Shown: positions 16,779 to 24,371 of the stretch, piece after piece
Layout of the letters: each line of letters opens with the position of its first letter
Position numbering within the stretch: position 1 is the first letter of the stretch
Position numbers and translations under genes: made by a program
Notes under the pieces: model-generated
What the model was told of the DNA's origin: nothing
Seen by the model: the letters and a program-made list of their open reading frames with translations, nothing else
The model's database searches: none
From: Streptomyces sp. ISL-43
Lineage (GTDB): Bacteria > Actinomycetota > Actinomycetes > Streptomycetales > Streptomycetaceae
Assembly: GCF_018614195.1 (NCBI RefSeq)
Contig: NZ_JAGGOT010000035.1
Span: 123,708 to 187,707 of the forward strand
Direction of reading: 5' to 3'
DNA: 64,000 bases

Positions 16779-17849
16779 ATGCCGACGACCGCCACCACCT
16801 GCGGACCAACCGCCACCGACCTCAGGCATCAGGAGCGCAAGGTGCTCCACGCGATCGGTTGCGGCCTGCGGGACGACGAGATCGCCGCCGCCCTCGCCAT
16901 GCCCGAGGACGCCGTCGCCGGACACCTCGCGCGGATCCTCGTCAAACTCGGGCTGCGCGACCGGGCCGCCGCCATCGTCCACGCCTTCGACTGCGGCTTG
17001 GTCGTCCCCGGCAGCGGCCCCCGCACGCGGGCGGTGGACCCGGTGCCGCGGACCGCCGCCGGCCGAGCGGCCGGACCCAAGGTGCAGATATCCCTGCTCG
17101 GACCGCTGCAGGCACGGCAGGACGGGCGGCCCCTGAAGCTGGGGCATCTGCGTCAGCAAGCCGTACTCGCGGCGCTGGCGCTGTGCGCGGGACGGACGGT
17201 CAGCAGGCAGGAACTGCTCGACGGAGCATGGGGGACGGAGCCGCCGGTCACGAATGTGGTGCCGGTGTACGTCTACCGGCTGCGCAAGACCCTGCGCGTC
17301 GCGGACAGTCGCCCGGACTCGGTGATCGAGCACGACCGGTGCGGCTACCGGCTGGTCCCCGGCGCGGTCGACGTGGACGTGGCGCGCATGGAGGAGCTGG
17401 TCGCCGACGTCGGTACGGCCGAGCGAGCGGGCGAACCGGCCGAGGCGGTCCGCCTGTGCTCCCAGGCCCTGGAGCTGTTTCGCGGGGAGCCTCTGGCCGG
17501 CCTGCCCGGGCCGCTCGCCGAGCTGGAGCGGCTGCGGCTCACCGAGCGCAGGATCACCATCGCGCAGCGGAAGCTGGAGTGGCAGCTGCGGCTGGGCCGG
17601 CACTCCGAAGCGGTCGCCGAGCTGTTCGCCCTGTCCGCGGCCCACCCCCTGCACGAGCCGGTGGCCGCGATGCTGATGCGCGCGCTGTACCGCGGCGGCC
17701 GACAGGCCGAGGCATTGACCGTGTTCGATCACGTCCGCCGCCGTCTGGCCGACGACCTCGGAGTCCCTCCGAGCCGGATGCTGCGGCAGACGCGTCAGAT
17801 GATCCTGCGCGGGGACGAAGCCGGTCTCGGCCTCATCAGGACCCCGTGA
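16779..17849 (+). CDS. LuxR-HTH/SARP fusion transcriptional activator
   Basis: ATG 16779 follows AGGGGAG and gives 356 residues. Residues about 10-72 are a LuxR-type HTH (ERKVLHAIGCGLRDDEIAAA then LVKLGLRDRAAAIVHAF). Residues about 100-185 are the OmpR-like winged helix of the SARP family (ISLLGPLQARQDGRPLKLGH, VYVYRLRKTLR). Residues about 200-350 are the bacterial transcriptional activation domain (LGVPPSRMLRQTRQMILRGD). SARPs activate promoters carrying heptamer repeats. Two such promoters, before the lysozyme-lectin gene and the acylase gene, share one heptamer sequence and are the obvious targets. There is no ATPase domain, so this is a small SARP. The added LuxR HTH is uncommon and may give a second DNA contact. 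Confidence 0.87.
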   Translation: MPTTATTCGPTATDLRHQERKVLHAIGCGLRDDEIAAALAMPEDAVAGHLARILVKLGLRDRAAAIVHAFDCGLVVPGSGPRTRAVDPVPRTAAGRAAGPKVQISLLGPLQARQDGRPLKLGHLRQQAVLAALALCAGRTVSRQELLDGAWGTEPPVTNVVPVYVYRLRKTLRVADSRPDSVIEHDRCGYRLVPGAVDVDVARMEELVADVGTAERAGEPAEAVRLCSQALELFRGEPLAGLPGPLAELERLRLTERRITIAQRKLEWQLRLGRHSEAVAELFALSAAHPLHEPVAAMLMRALYRGGRQAEALTVFDHVRRRLADDLGVPPSRMLRQTRQMILRGDEAGLGLIRTP

Positions 17850-17889
17850 CCGGACCGCTCCCGGATCGGCGCGGCCCGGTTCCGGGCGG

Positions 17890-18909
17890 TCAGGAGGCGA
17901 AGGCCCTTTCCAGCCTGGGGATCAGGTCCCGGAGGTCCTCTTCCCAGCAGCCGGCGTTGTGGCCGCCGTTGCACTGCGTGCCCCAGGCGGAACCGTCGCC
18001 GTAGTCGACGTAGTAGTAGGGCATGCCCAGGGCGTCCATGCTGTCCTTGACGTGCTTGGACGCGCTTTCGACCCAGAACTCCAAGTCGGTGACGTCTCCA
18101 CGTCCGTTGCCCACGTAGATGGAGACCCCGACTCCGGCGAGTTTGTCCATGTGCTGCGCCGGGTCCACCTCGTTCCACCTCCAGTCGGCGTTGAACACCG
18201 GGTAGGGCGAGCCGAACGCGGCGTCACTGTCCACGCTGGGCTCGTAGGCGACGAGGGAGGCGACGACGGCCAGCCGCAGGTCCATGGACCTGACCGACAG
18301 ATCGATGTCTCCCGACAGAGACGCGGTCTGGCTGAACAGGTCGGGGCGGTCCTGGGCGTAGTGGAGGGCCCCGAACCCGCCCATCGAGACACCGGCGATG
18401 GCCCTGGCCTTCTTGGTGGCGATGGTCCGCAGGTTCGCGTCGATGAAGGGAATCACCTGCTTGAGGTGGAAGTTCTCCCAGTTCTGGGCCCCGGCCGGAG
18501 TCCTCTGGTTGAGCCAGTTGGCATACCAGCCCCGGGCGCCGCCGTCCGGGATGACGGTGATCATCTCGTTCGAGGTGGTCAGCGCCGGATAGTTCTGCTG
18601 GATCGGGTCGTCGGGCGAACCGTGCAGGAAGTACAGCACCGGGTATCGCCTGGCCGGGTCGTCGTAGTAGCCGCTCGGCAGGATGATTTTGATGTGGTGC
18701 TTGCCCGTGACCTGGGGTGTGGTCACGGTGATGTGGAAGTTGGTGGGACCGCCTACGGCCGTGTCGACCTGGGTCAGGCCGAACCCGTCCGCCATCCTCG
18801 GCGGCGCGGTGCCGTCAGCGGCCTGTGCAGAACCTGCCGGCACCGCCATTCCCACCACGGCGGCCATCAAGGCCACCACCATTCGCCATCGAATTGAAGT
18901 CCTCGTCAC
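17890..18909 (-). CDS. Secreted esterase (antigen-85/esterase D-like fold)
   Basis: The 339-residue product starts at 18909 with a signal peptide (MVVALMAAVVGMAVPAGSAQ, cleaved near AQAADG). The mature alpha/beta hydrolase has RYPVLYFLHGSPDDP, VIPDGGARGWYANW and the nucleophile elbow GVSMGGFGALHYA. A late GHNAGCW segment carries the candidate catalytic His. The family includes mycolyltransferase-like and feruloyl-type esterases. It lies 60 bp downstream of the acylase on the same strand, so the two are probably co-transcribed from the SARP-type promoter at 21461-21491. Its paralogue at 21715 shares the GWY...NWE(N/H)FH...IP(F/W)IDAN core. Substrate unknown; polysaccharide or lipid esters are likely. 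Confidence 0.85.
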   Translation of the reverse strand: MTRTSIRWRMVVALMAAVVGMAVPAGSAQAADGTAPPRMADGFGLTQVDTAVGGPTNFHITVTTPQVTGKHHIKIILPSGYYDDPARRYPVLYFLHGSPDDPIQQNYPALTTSNEMITVIPDGGARGWYANWLNQRTPAGAQNWENFHLKQVIPFIDANLRTIATKKARAIAGVSMGGFGALHYAQDRPDLFSQTASLSGDIDLSVRSMDLRLAVVASLVAYEPSVDSDAAFGSPYPVFNADWRWNEVDPAQHMDKLAGVGVSIYVGNGRGDVTDLEFWVESASKHVKDSMDALGMPYYYVDYGDGSAWGTQCNGGHNAGCWEEDLRDLIPRLERAFAS

Positions 18910-18969
18910 AGCGTGCTCCCTCGTGAGCCTTGTCGTTGCGTGGGCGCGAAACCGATCGGGAGATCGGTC

Positions 18970-21414
18970 TCAGTCCAGGACCTTGACCTCCAATGCCGGT
19001 GAGGCCGCGATCTGCTCCTCGGTGAACCGTTCGGTCACCCACTGGCCGGCAGAGAACAACCTGGTCTGATCGGCGTAGTGCGGCGAATTCGGGTTGGCCG
19101 ACTGGGAGTAGGCCAGTACGGAGGAAGCCTGCGGCGGGCCCTCGGCGGTGAACCGCACCTGCTGGACGAAACTGGACCCGAAGGTGATGTCCAGTTTCCC
19201 GTCGACCGAGCCGGGCGTGATCACGTTCAGCACGCCCAGTTCGCTGATCGCGCCGTGGATCGGGATCTGCTCACCGTTGCGCGTGATCTTCTGGATGTCC
19301 GACAGCGGCGCGTTCAGCGGAATGCCCGCGTTGCGCAGCGCGATGACCGCGCGGCCGAACGCGTCGCGGACGGCGGAACTTCCGGAGTCCAGCGAATTGG
19401 GCGTGTGCACCGGGTCCTTGGGATCGAAGGGCACTCGCCACGGCAGCTTCTCGATCGACTGGTTGTTGAGCAGGAAGGCCCAGTAGTTCTCGAAGAGCCA
19501 GGAACCCCGGCTGTCCGCCGTGAAGTTGTGGTCCTTCCAGGCGGCCAGGATCGGACACGCCTCGCTCACGTTGACCAGCTGGCCGTCCACCAGGATGAGC
19601 CCGAAGGGGACGCTCCGGCACATCGCCACCGTGGCATTGAGGGCCAGGTCGGCGGCCCGGCTGTTGTCGGCGAACAGCAACTGCCGCATGCTCTCCGGTG
19701 TGAAGCCCCGGCCCGGCAGGCCGTCGGTGCCGTTGATCCGGTTCCGCGCGGTCAGTATCAACTCCTGGGTGCGCAGCGATCGAGGCGTCGCCGTGTCGCC
19801 CATCACCCGGGGGAAGGACAGCGGCTGCTCGGGGTTGGCCAGCCAGGCGCTGTCGTTGGCGTTGCCCACGAAGTCATTCCGGATCAGGCGTGGTTGCTTG
19901 CGCGGGTCCAGCAGTCCCGGCGCGACCGCGTTCGGGTCGTCGGGCCAGTCGCACTCGCTGCGCTTGCCGTCGAAGATGGAGACCGGCGGCACGTTCGGCA
20001 GCCGTAGCGTCTGGTTGAACAGCTGCTGGCCGGTCAGGGTGAGGCACGACTGCGCGTGCTCGTCGGTGATGTTCGGGGTGGCCTGGATGTCCGCGTACAG
20101 CGCGTTGCCCTTGCGGTCGGAGGCGACGGTGTTGAAGAAGGGGACGCCCTCCGTGGTCTCCAAGATGTCCACCACGTCGTGGACGTCCTTGGCCTGGTCG
20201 AGGTGGAACCAGGTGTTCAGCGCCCGCAGGTTGTGCATGTTCACATCGCGCACCGCGTGCGCGCTGACCACCCAGGGCAGCGGAACGGTCAGTATCTGCG
20301 TGGTGATCGGGCCGTAACGGGTGGACCACAGCGTCCTGGTGACCCTGCCGACGGAGCCGTCCGCGTTCAGCACGTCGACACCGACCTGCTGCGAGGTCAT
20401 CGGCTGCCAGGTGCCGTCGACCAGGTAGTTGGTCGGGTTCAGCGGATCCACCTGCACGTCGAAAAGCCCGAACGGAGCCACCGTGGCGACGGTGTGGCTC
20501 CAGGCGACGTCGTCGTTGTGCCCGATGTTCACCGCGGGGAACCCGAGCAGGCTGGCCCCGGAGACATTGATCTTCCCTGGGATCGTCAGCTGGCTCTGCC
20601 ACATCCGGTTCTTGCCCTGCCAGGGAAAGTGCGGGTTCGCCAGCAGCATGCTGGTGCCCCCGGACACGCCCTGCGAACCGACCGCCAAAGCATTGCTGCC
20701 CATGCTCTGCTGACGGCTGACAGCCATCGCGTCGCGGATCTTCGTCGCGGTCTCCGTGGCCGAGGACGCCGGCGGCGCGGCGGCAGACGCCCCCATGGGC
20801 GCGGCGTTCACCTGACCGTTCAGCAGCACGTCGGCGCTGCCCATGATGATCTCGGCGTGCGCGTGCCGGTAGACGTCCAACTCGGTGATCGGCCGCACCC
20901 AGGCCGCACCGCGGCAGGCCGGGTCGGAGATGTTGTTCACGCCCGTCTCGGCCAGGTACCTGTTGTATCCCTGGACGTAGCCGCGAATGGCCTCTTTGAC
21001 CTCCGGCTCCGGCCCGTCGGGGGCGGGCTGGTCGATCAGCCGCTCCACCACCCGGTCGTCGTTCATCCGCTGGAAGTACATGTCGCTGTTGAGATTGGTG
21101 GTGGTGTTCTGGTGCTCGCCGGGGCTCGCCTTGCCATCGGGCCCCAGGTAGCGGGACCTCTGGGCGTTGACCATCAGATAGGTGTCGGCCAAGGTGCAGA
21201 CGTTGTCCTTGGCCGCTGCGTATCCGTAGCCCGTGCCCAGCCCCTCCCAGTTCGAGGCGATGATGTGCGGGATTCCGTATTCGGTGTAGCGGACCGTCGG
21301 CTTGTCCGGCGCCTGTCCCGGAGCCTGTGAGCCGGTGGCCGCCATCGTGCTCATGACCGCCACCGCGGCCACGGCCACCATCGGCAGCCTCGATCCTGAT
21401 CTCCTCCGCGCCAT
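18970..21414 (-). CDS. Secreted penicillin acylase family (AHL/lipopeptide acylase-type) Ntn-hydrolase
   Basis: ATG 21414 has GGGAAGGACGG upstream and gives 814 residues; a longer in-frame extension lacks a ribosome site. Residues 1-30 are an export signal (RRRSGSRLPMVAVAAVAVMS). The alpha subunit follows (VRYTEYGIPHIIASNWEGLG), then a spacer and the self-cleavage site at about Ser240 in QQSMGSNALAVG, which starts the beta subunit. The beta subunit carries NPHFPWQGKNR and AVNIGHNDDVAWSHTV. Streptomycete relatives (AhlM, aculeacin acylase) deacylate N-acyl-homoserine lactones, penicillins and cyclic lipopeptides. It could therefore silence signals or disarm antibiotics outside the cell. A SARP-type promoter lies 47 bp upstream of the start. 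The esterase at 17890 follows in the same transcript. Confidence 0.88.
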   Translation of the reverse strand: MARRRSGSRLPMVAVAAVAVMSTMAATGSQAPGQAPDKPTVRYTEYGIPHIIASNWEGLGTGYGYAAAKDNVCTLADTYLMVNAQRSRYLGPDGKASPGEHQNTTTNLNSDMYFQRMNDDRVVERLIDQPAPDGPEPEVKEAIRGYVQGYNRYLAETGVNNISDPACRGAAWVRPITELDVYRHAHAEIIMGSADVLLNGQVNAAPMGASAAAPPASSATETATKIRDAMAVSRQQSMGSNALAVGSQGVSGGTSMLLANPHFPWQGKNRMWQSQLTIPGKINVSGASLLGFPAVNIGHNDDVAWSHTVATVAPFGLFDVQVDPLNPTNYLVDGTWQPMTSQQVGVDVLNADGSVGRVTRTLWSTRYGPITTQILTVPLPWVVSAHAVRDVNMHNLRALNTWFHLDQAKDVHDVVDILETTEGVPFFNTVASDRKGNALYADIQATPNITDEHAQSCLTLTGQQLFNQTLRLPNVPPVSIFDGKRSECDWPDDPNAVAPGLLDPRKQPRLIRNDFVGNANDSAWLANPEQPLSFPRVMGDTATPRSLRTQELILTARNRINGTDGLPGRGFTPESMRQLLFADNSRAADLALNATVAMCRSVPFGLILVDGQLVNVSEACPILAAWKDHNFTADSRGSWLFENYWAFLLNNQSIEKLPWRVPFDPKDPVHTPNSLDSGSSAVRDAFGRAVIALRNAGIPLNAPLSDIQKITRNGEQIPIHGAISELGVLNVITPGSVDGKLDITFGSSFVQQVRFTAEGPPQASSVLAYSQSANPNSPHYADQTRLFSAGQWVTERFTEEQIAASPALEVKVLD

Positions 21415-21714
21415 CGAGCCGTCCTTCCCCTGTGGTCCAGGCCTTTGTCCGAAGGCGGCCATGCTAAGGAGGACCGATGAAATCTCGATGACGCTCCCGC
21501 AGCTCCCGCACTCTCGGGACACGGCCTAGCCGACGCGCTCCTTCCTGTCAGTCCGTAACCTTCCGGGGTCTCCCGGCCGCCGCACCGTTGCTACCTTCCA
21601 GACCGTCCGTGCGCATGGTCTGTTCAGAGGGCCGGCACGGTATGGAGCGGCGCGACGGGGGGCTTCTTCCGCTGCGCCCATACGCATCGTCAGGCTTGCG
21701 AGCAGGAGGACACA
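21415..21714. other. Divergent promoter region, acylase versus esterase operon
   Basis: This 300-bp gap has no gene. It contains the minus-strand SARP-type promoter (21461-21491) and must hold the plus-strand promoter for the esterase-M23-GH43 operon. GCTACCTT near 21590 is a possible -10, but I saw no plus-strand heptamer repeat. Confidence 0.55.
21461..21491 (-). promoter_or_regulatory. SARP-type promoter of the acylase gene
   Basis: On the minus strand the order is TCATCGA-GATT-TCATCGG (21491-21474), a 7-base spacer, then TAGCAT (21466-21461) as the -10. The layout matches the promoter at 16564-16594 base for base in spacing, and the inner heptamer TCATCGG is identical. Confidence 0.75.
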
Positions 21715-22704
21715 TTGAGCGCGCAGCACCCCACCCGCAGGAGCATCCTCAAGACCGCCGGAGGCTTCTCGGCCGCAATGGCGATGGGCGGGGCAGGAGT
21801 CCTCGCCACCGCGTCGACCGCCTCCGCCGTCGATGACGGCTTCGGCTTGCGCGTCCTCGAGCGCGGCGAGGCCGACGCCCGCATGCGCTACTACCGGTTC
21901 CAGACGAGTGCGATCGGATGGAATCCCGCCGTCAACGTGCTCCTCCCCTACGACTACCACTGGAGCGGACGTCGGTACCCCGTGCTCTACCTCTTCCACG
22001 GGGGCGGTACGGACCAGGACTTCATCACGTTCGACCGCGAGGGCGTCCGCAACTGGACGGCGGGCAAGCCGATCATCATCGTGATGCCCGACGGCGGCCA
22101 CGCGGGCTGGTACTCCAACCCCGTGAGCTCCAACGTCGGCCCGCGGAACTGGGAGCACTTCCACATCTCGCAGCTGATCCCGTGGATCGACGCGAACTTC
22201 CGCACCTACGCGGAGTACGAAGGCCGTGCCGTGTCCGGATTCTCGATGGGCGGCTTCGGAGCGCTGAAGTACGCCGCCAAGTACTGGGGCCACTTCGCCT
22301 CGGTGAGCGCCCACTCCGGTCCGGCCAGCCTGCGCCGGGACAACGGCCTCGTGGTCCACTGGGCCAACGCCTCCGCCGCGGCCCTGGACCTGAACGGCGG
22401 CACGATCTACGGGGCGCCGTTCTGGGACGAGGCCCGGGTGAACGCGGACAACCCGGTGCAGCGGATCGAGAGCTACCGCAACAAGCGGGTCTTCCTGGTC
22501 GCCGGCACCAGCCCCGATCCGATCAACTGGTTCGACACCCTGAACGAGACCCAAGTGCTGGCAGGACAGAGGGAGTTCCGCTCCCTGCTCGGCAACGCGG
22601 GCATCCCGCACGAGTGGCACGAGCGGCCCGGCGGGCACTTCATCCGCCACGACCTGATGGAACACGACATCAACGGCATCATCGACCGGCTCCGCAAGGC
22701 GTGA
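21715..22704 (+). CDS. Tat-secreted esterase (alpha/beta hydrolase)
   Basis: The start is TTG 21715, placed by AGGAGG at 21703-21708. The 329-residue product begins with a twin-arginine signal (PTRRSILKTAGGFSAAMAMG, cleaved near ASAVDD). The catalytic part has RYPVLYLFHGGGTDQDFITF, IVMPDGGHAGWYSNP, NWEHFHISQLIPWID, and the elbow GFSMGGFGALKYAAKY. His is in RPGGHFIRHDL. It belongs to the same esterase family as the protein at 17890. It leads a three-gene operon with the M23-lectin (65 bp gap) and GH43-lectin genes. Export by Tat rather than Sec suggests folding or cofactor binding before secretion. Substrate unknown. Confidence 0.87.
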   Translation: MSAQHPTRRSILKTAGGFSAAMAMGGAGVLATASTASAVDDGFGLRVLERGEADARMRYYRFQTSAIGWNPAVNVLLPYDYHWSGRRYPVLYLFHGGGTDQDFITFDREGVRNWTAGKPIIIVMPDGGHAGWYSNPVSSNVGPRNWEHFHISQLIPWIDANFRTYAEYEGRAVSGFSMGGFGALKYAAKYWGHFASVSAHSGPASLRRDNGLVVHWANASAAALDLNGGTIYGAPFWDEARVNADNPVQRIESYRNKRVFLVAGTSPDPINWFDTLNETQVLAGQREFRSLLGNAGIPHEWHERPGGHFIRHDLMEHDINGIIDRLRKA

Positions 22705-22769
22705 CCGTCGCTCCTCACACCGCACGTCCATCCCACTCACCCCGAGACCGACAAGGGGAGGAGCGTCTC

Positions 22770-24284
22770 GTGCTTCCCGGATTATCCCGACGCCCACTGA
22801 ACCGTGTTCTCGCGGTGGCAGCGATCCTCCTGTCGGCGCTGGCGGCCACGCATCCGGCCGCGGCCCGGACCGCCGATCTCACCGCGGCCTGCCCGACCAC
22901 CGGTTTCGTGTCCCAGCACTTCCACAGCGGCCACAACGGCGTCGACATCGCCAACGACGTCGGGACGCCGATCTATGCCGTGGGCGACGGCGAGGTGACC
23001 ATCTCCGGGTACATCGGCGACTACGGCCAGTGGATCCGCGTCCTGCACCCCGACGGGAGGATCTCCGAGTACGGGCACATGTCCCGGCGGGACGTCTCCG
23101 TCGGCGACCACGTCGTGGCCGGCCAGCAGATCGCCCTGATGGGAGCCGAGGGCACCAACGTCGACGGCTCCCACCTCCATCTGCGGATCTGGGGGGACAC
23201 GTCCACCTCGTACGGCATCGACCCCGAGGCCTACCTCGCGGAGCGCGGCGTGGTGCTGCCCTGTACTCCGGGCAGCGGTCCGCGGCCCAAGCCGTTGGTG
23301 TATCCGGCGGAGTCGGGCCGGGTGGTGTCGGCGCGGTCGGCGGACGGACGCCTCGAGGTGTTCGCCGCCGGCAGCGATGGTGTGCACCACGCCTGGCAGC
23401 AGGAAGTGAACGGCAACTGGTCGGCCTGGGAACCGCTGGGCGGGCCGGGCAACGCCGAACTGGCGATCGCACCCAATGCCGACGGCCGTCTGGAGATGTT
23501 CGCCCTGGGCGCCAACACCTTCCAACACCGCTGGCAGCTCTCTCCCTCCGGCGGCTGGTCGAACTGGGAGACCTTCGGCGGTGGCGGGCACGACACCGCG
23601 GCCGGCGTGAACGCCGACGGTCGCATCGAGGTCTACGCCTCCAATCCGGCCGGGCTCTTCCACAGGTACCAAGTCGCCCCCAACGGCGGGTGGTCGGACT
23701 GGGAGCCCACAGGAGGTGGCCCCGCCAACGGTCGCGTGGAGATGGAGAAGTCGCCTGACGGACGTCTGGAAGTGTTCGCCCTGGGCGGCGACACCTTCCA
23801 GCACAAATACCAGACGGCCCCCAACGGCGGCTGGTCCCCATGGGACACCTTCGGCGGCGGCGGCCACGACCTCACCGCCGACCACAACGCCGACGGCCGC
23901 CTGGAGGTCTTCGCCTCCGGCCCGGAGGGCGTGTTCCACAAATACATGACCAGTCCGACCAGTTGGTCGAACTGGGAACCGACCGGCGGCCCCGCGAACT
24001 CACAACTCTCCAGCGAGCACACGCCGGACGGACGGGTCGAGGTCTTCGCCATGAACGGCAGTACGGCCATGCACGCCTGGCAGACCGCCGTCAACGCGCC
24101 CTACGGCGACTGGGCCGCCTTCGGTGGCGGCGGCACCGAAGTCACGGCGGTCACCAACGCCGACGGGCGGATGGAGATCTTCGGCACGAGCCACGCCGGC
24201 ACCTTCCACAAATGGCAGACCGGCTTCTCCACCTGGTCCGACTGGACCTGGCTCAACAACACCGCCGGCCCTGCCCTCGACTGA
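22770..24284 (+). CDS. Secreted M23 (LytM) peptidase fused to seven-repeat PLL-type lectin propeller
   Basis: GTG 22770 is placed by AGGGGAGGAG six bases upstream; the product has 504 residues. Residues 1-35 are a signal peptide (LAVAAILLSALAATHPAAAR). Residues 41-160 are an M23 domain with all zinc and catalytic residues: His55 and Asp59 (GHNGVD), His103 (EYGHM) and His135-Leu-His137 (GSHLHLRIW). M23 enzymes cut peptidoglycan cross-bridges. From about residue 185 to the end there are seven DGR(L/I/V/M)E(V/M/I)(F/Y) repeats with W(Q)T and W..W...GGGG blocks, the same lectin module as the 14803 protein. I infer lectin-guided cleavage of envelope peptides. It is the second gene of the esterase operon. 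Confidence 0.88.
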   Translation: MLPGLSRRPLNRVLAVAAILLSALAATHPAAARTADLTAACPTTGFVSQHFHSGHNGVDIANDVGTPIYAVGDGEVTISGYIGDYGQWIRVLHPDGRISEYGHMSRRDVSVGDHVVAGQQIALMGAEGTNVDGSHLHLRIWGDTSTSYGIDPEAYLAERGVVLPCTPGSGPRPKPLVYPAESGRVVSARSADGRLEVFAAGSDGVHHAWQQEVNGNWSAWEPLGGPGNAELAIAPNADGRLEMFALGANTFQHRWQLSPSGGWSNWETFGGGGHDTAAGVNADGRIEVYASNPAGLFHRYQVAPNGGWSDWEPTGGGPANGRVEMEKSPDGRLEVFALGGDTFQHKYQTAPNGGWSPWDTFGGGGHDLTADHNADGRLEVFASGPEGVFHKYMTSPTSWSNWEPTGGPANSQLSSEHTPDGRVEVFAMNGSTAMHAWQTAVNAPYGDWAAFGGGGTEVTAVTNADGRMEIFGTSHAGTFHKWQTGFSTWSDWTWLNNTAGPALD

Positions 24285-24314
24285 CCCCCCTCCGACCGCC
24301 CCCACAAACGACCC

Positions 24315-24350
24315 GTGGTCGGCCGTGCCCGGACGGGCACGGCCGACCAC
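24315..24350 (+). terminator. 17-bp perfect hairpin between M23-lectin and GH43-lectin genes
   Basis: The arms 24315-24331 and 24334-24350 are fully complementary with a 2-base centre. The structure ends 21 bp before the next start codon and just before its ribosome site. It may attenuate the operon after the M23 gene or protect the mRNA end. Confidence 0.72.
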
Positions 24351-24371
24351 GCGGCCTCCCTGGAGAGACTC

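Noticed and set aside
17853..17891. Terminator between the SARP gene and the esterase gene
   Set aside because: The arms (ACCGCTCCCGG and CCGGGCGGT) pair only with a bulge, so it was not listed as a feature.
21415..21714. A plus-strand SARP box for the esterase-M23-GH43 operon
   Set aside because: I looked for TCATCG-like heptamers with an 11-bp period and found none, so regulation of this operon by the SARP is only inferred.
24315..24371. GTG 24315 as the start of the GH43-lectin gene
   Set aside because: It lies in a perfect hairpin, has no ribosome site and would bury the Tat signal 19 residues inside the protein.
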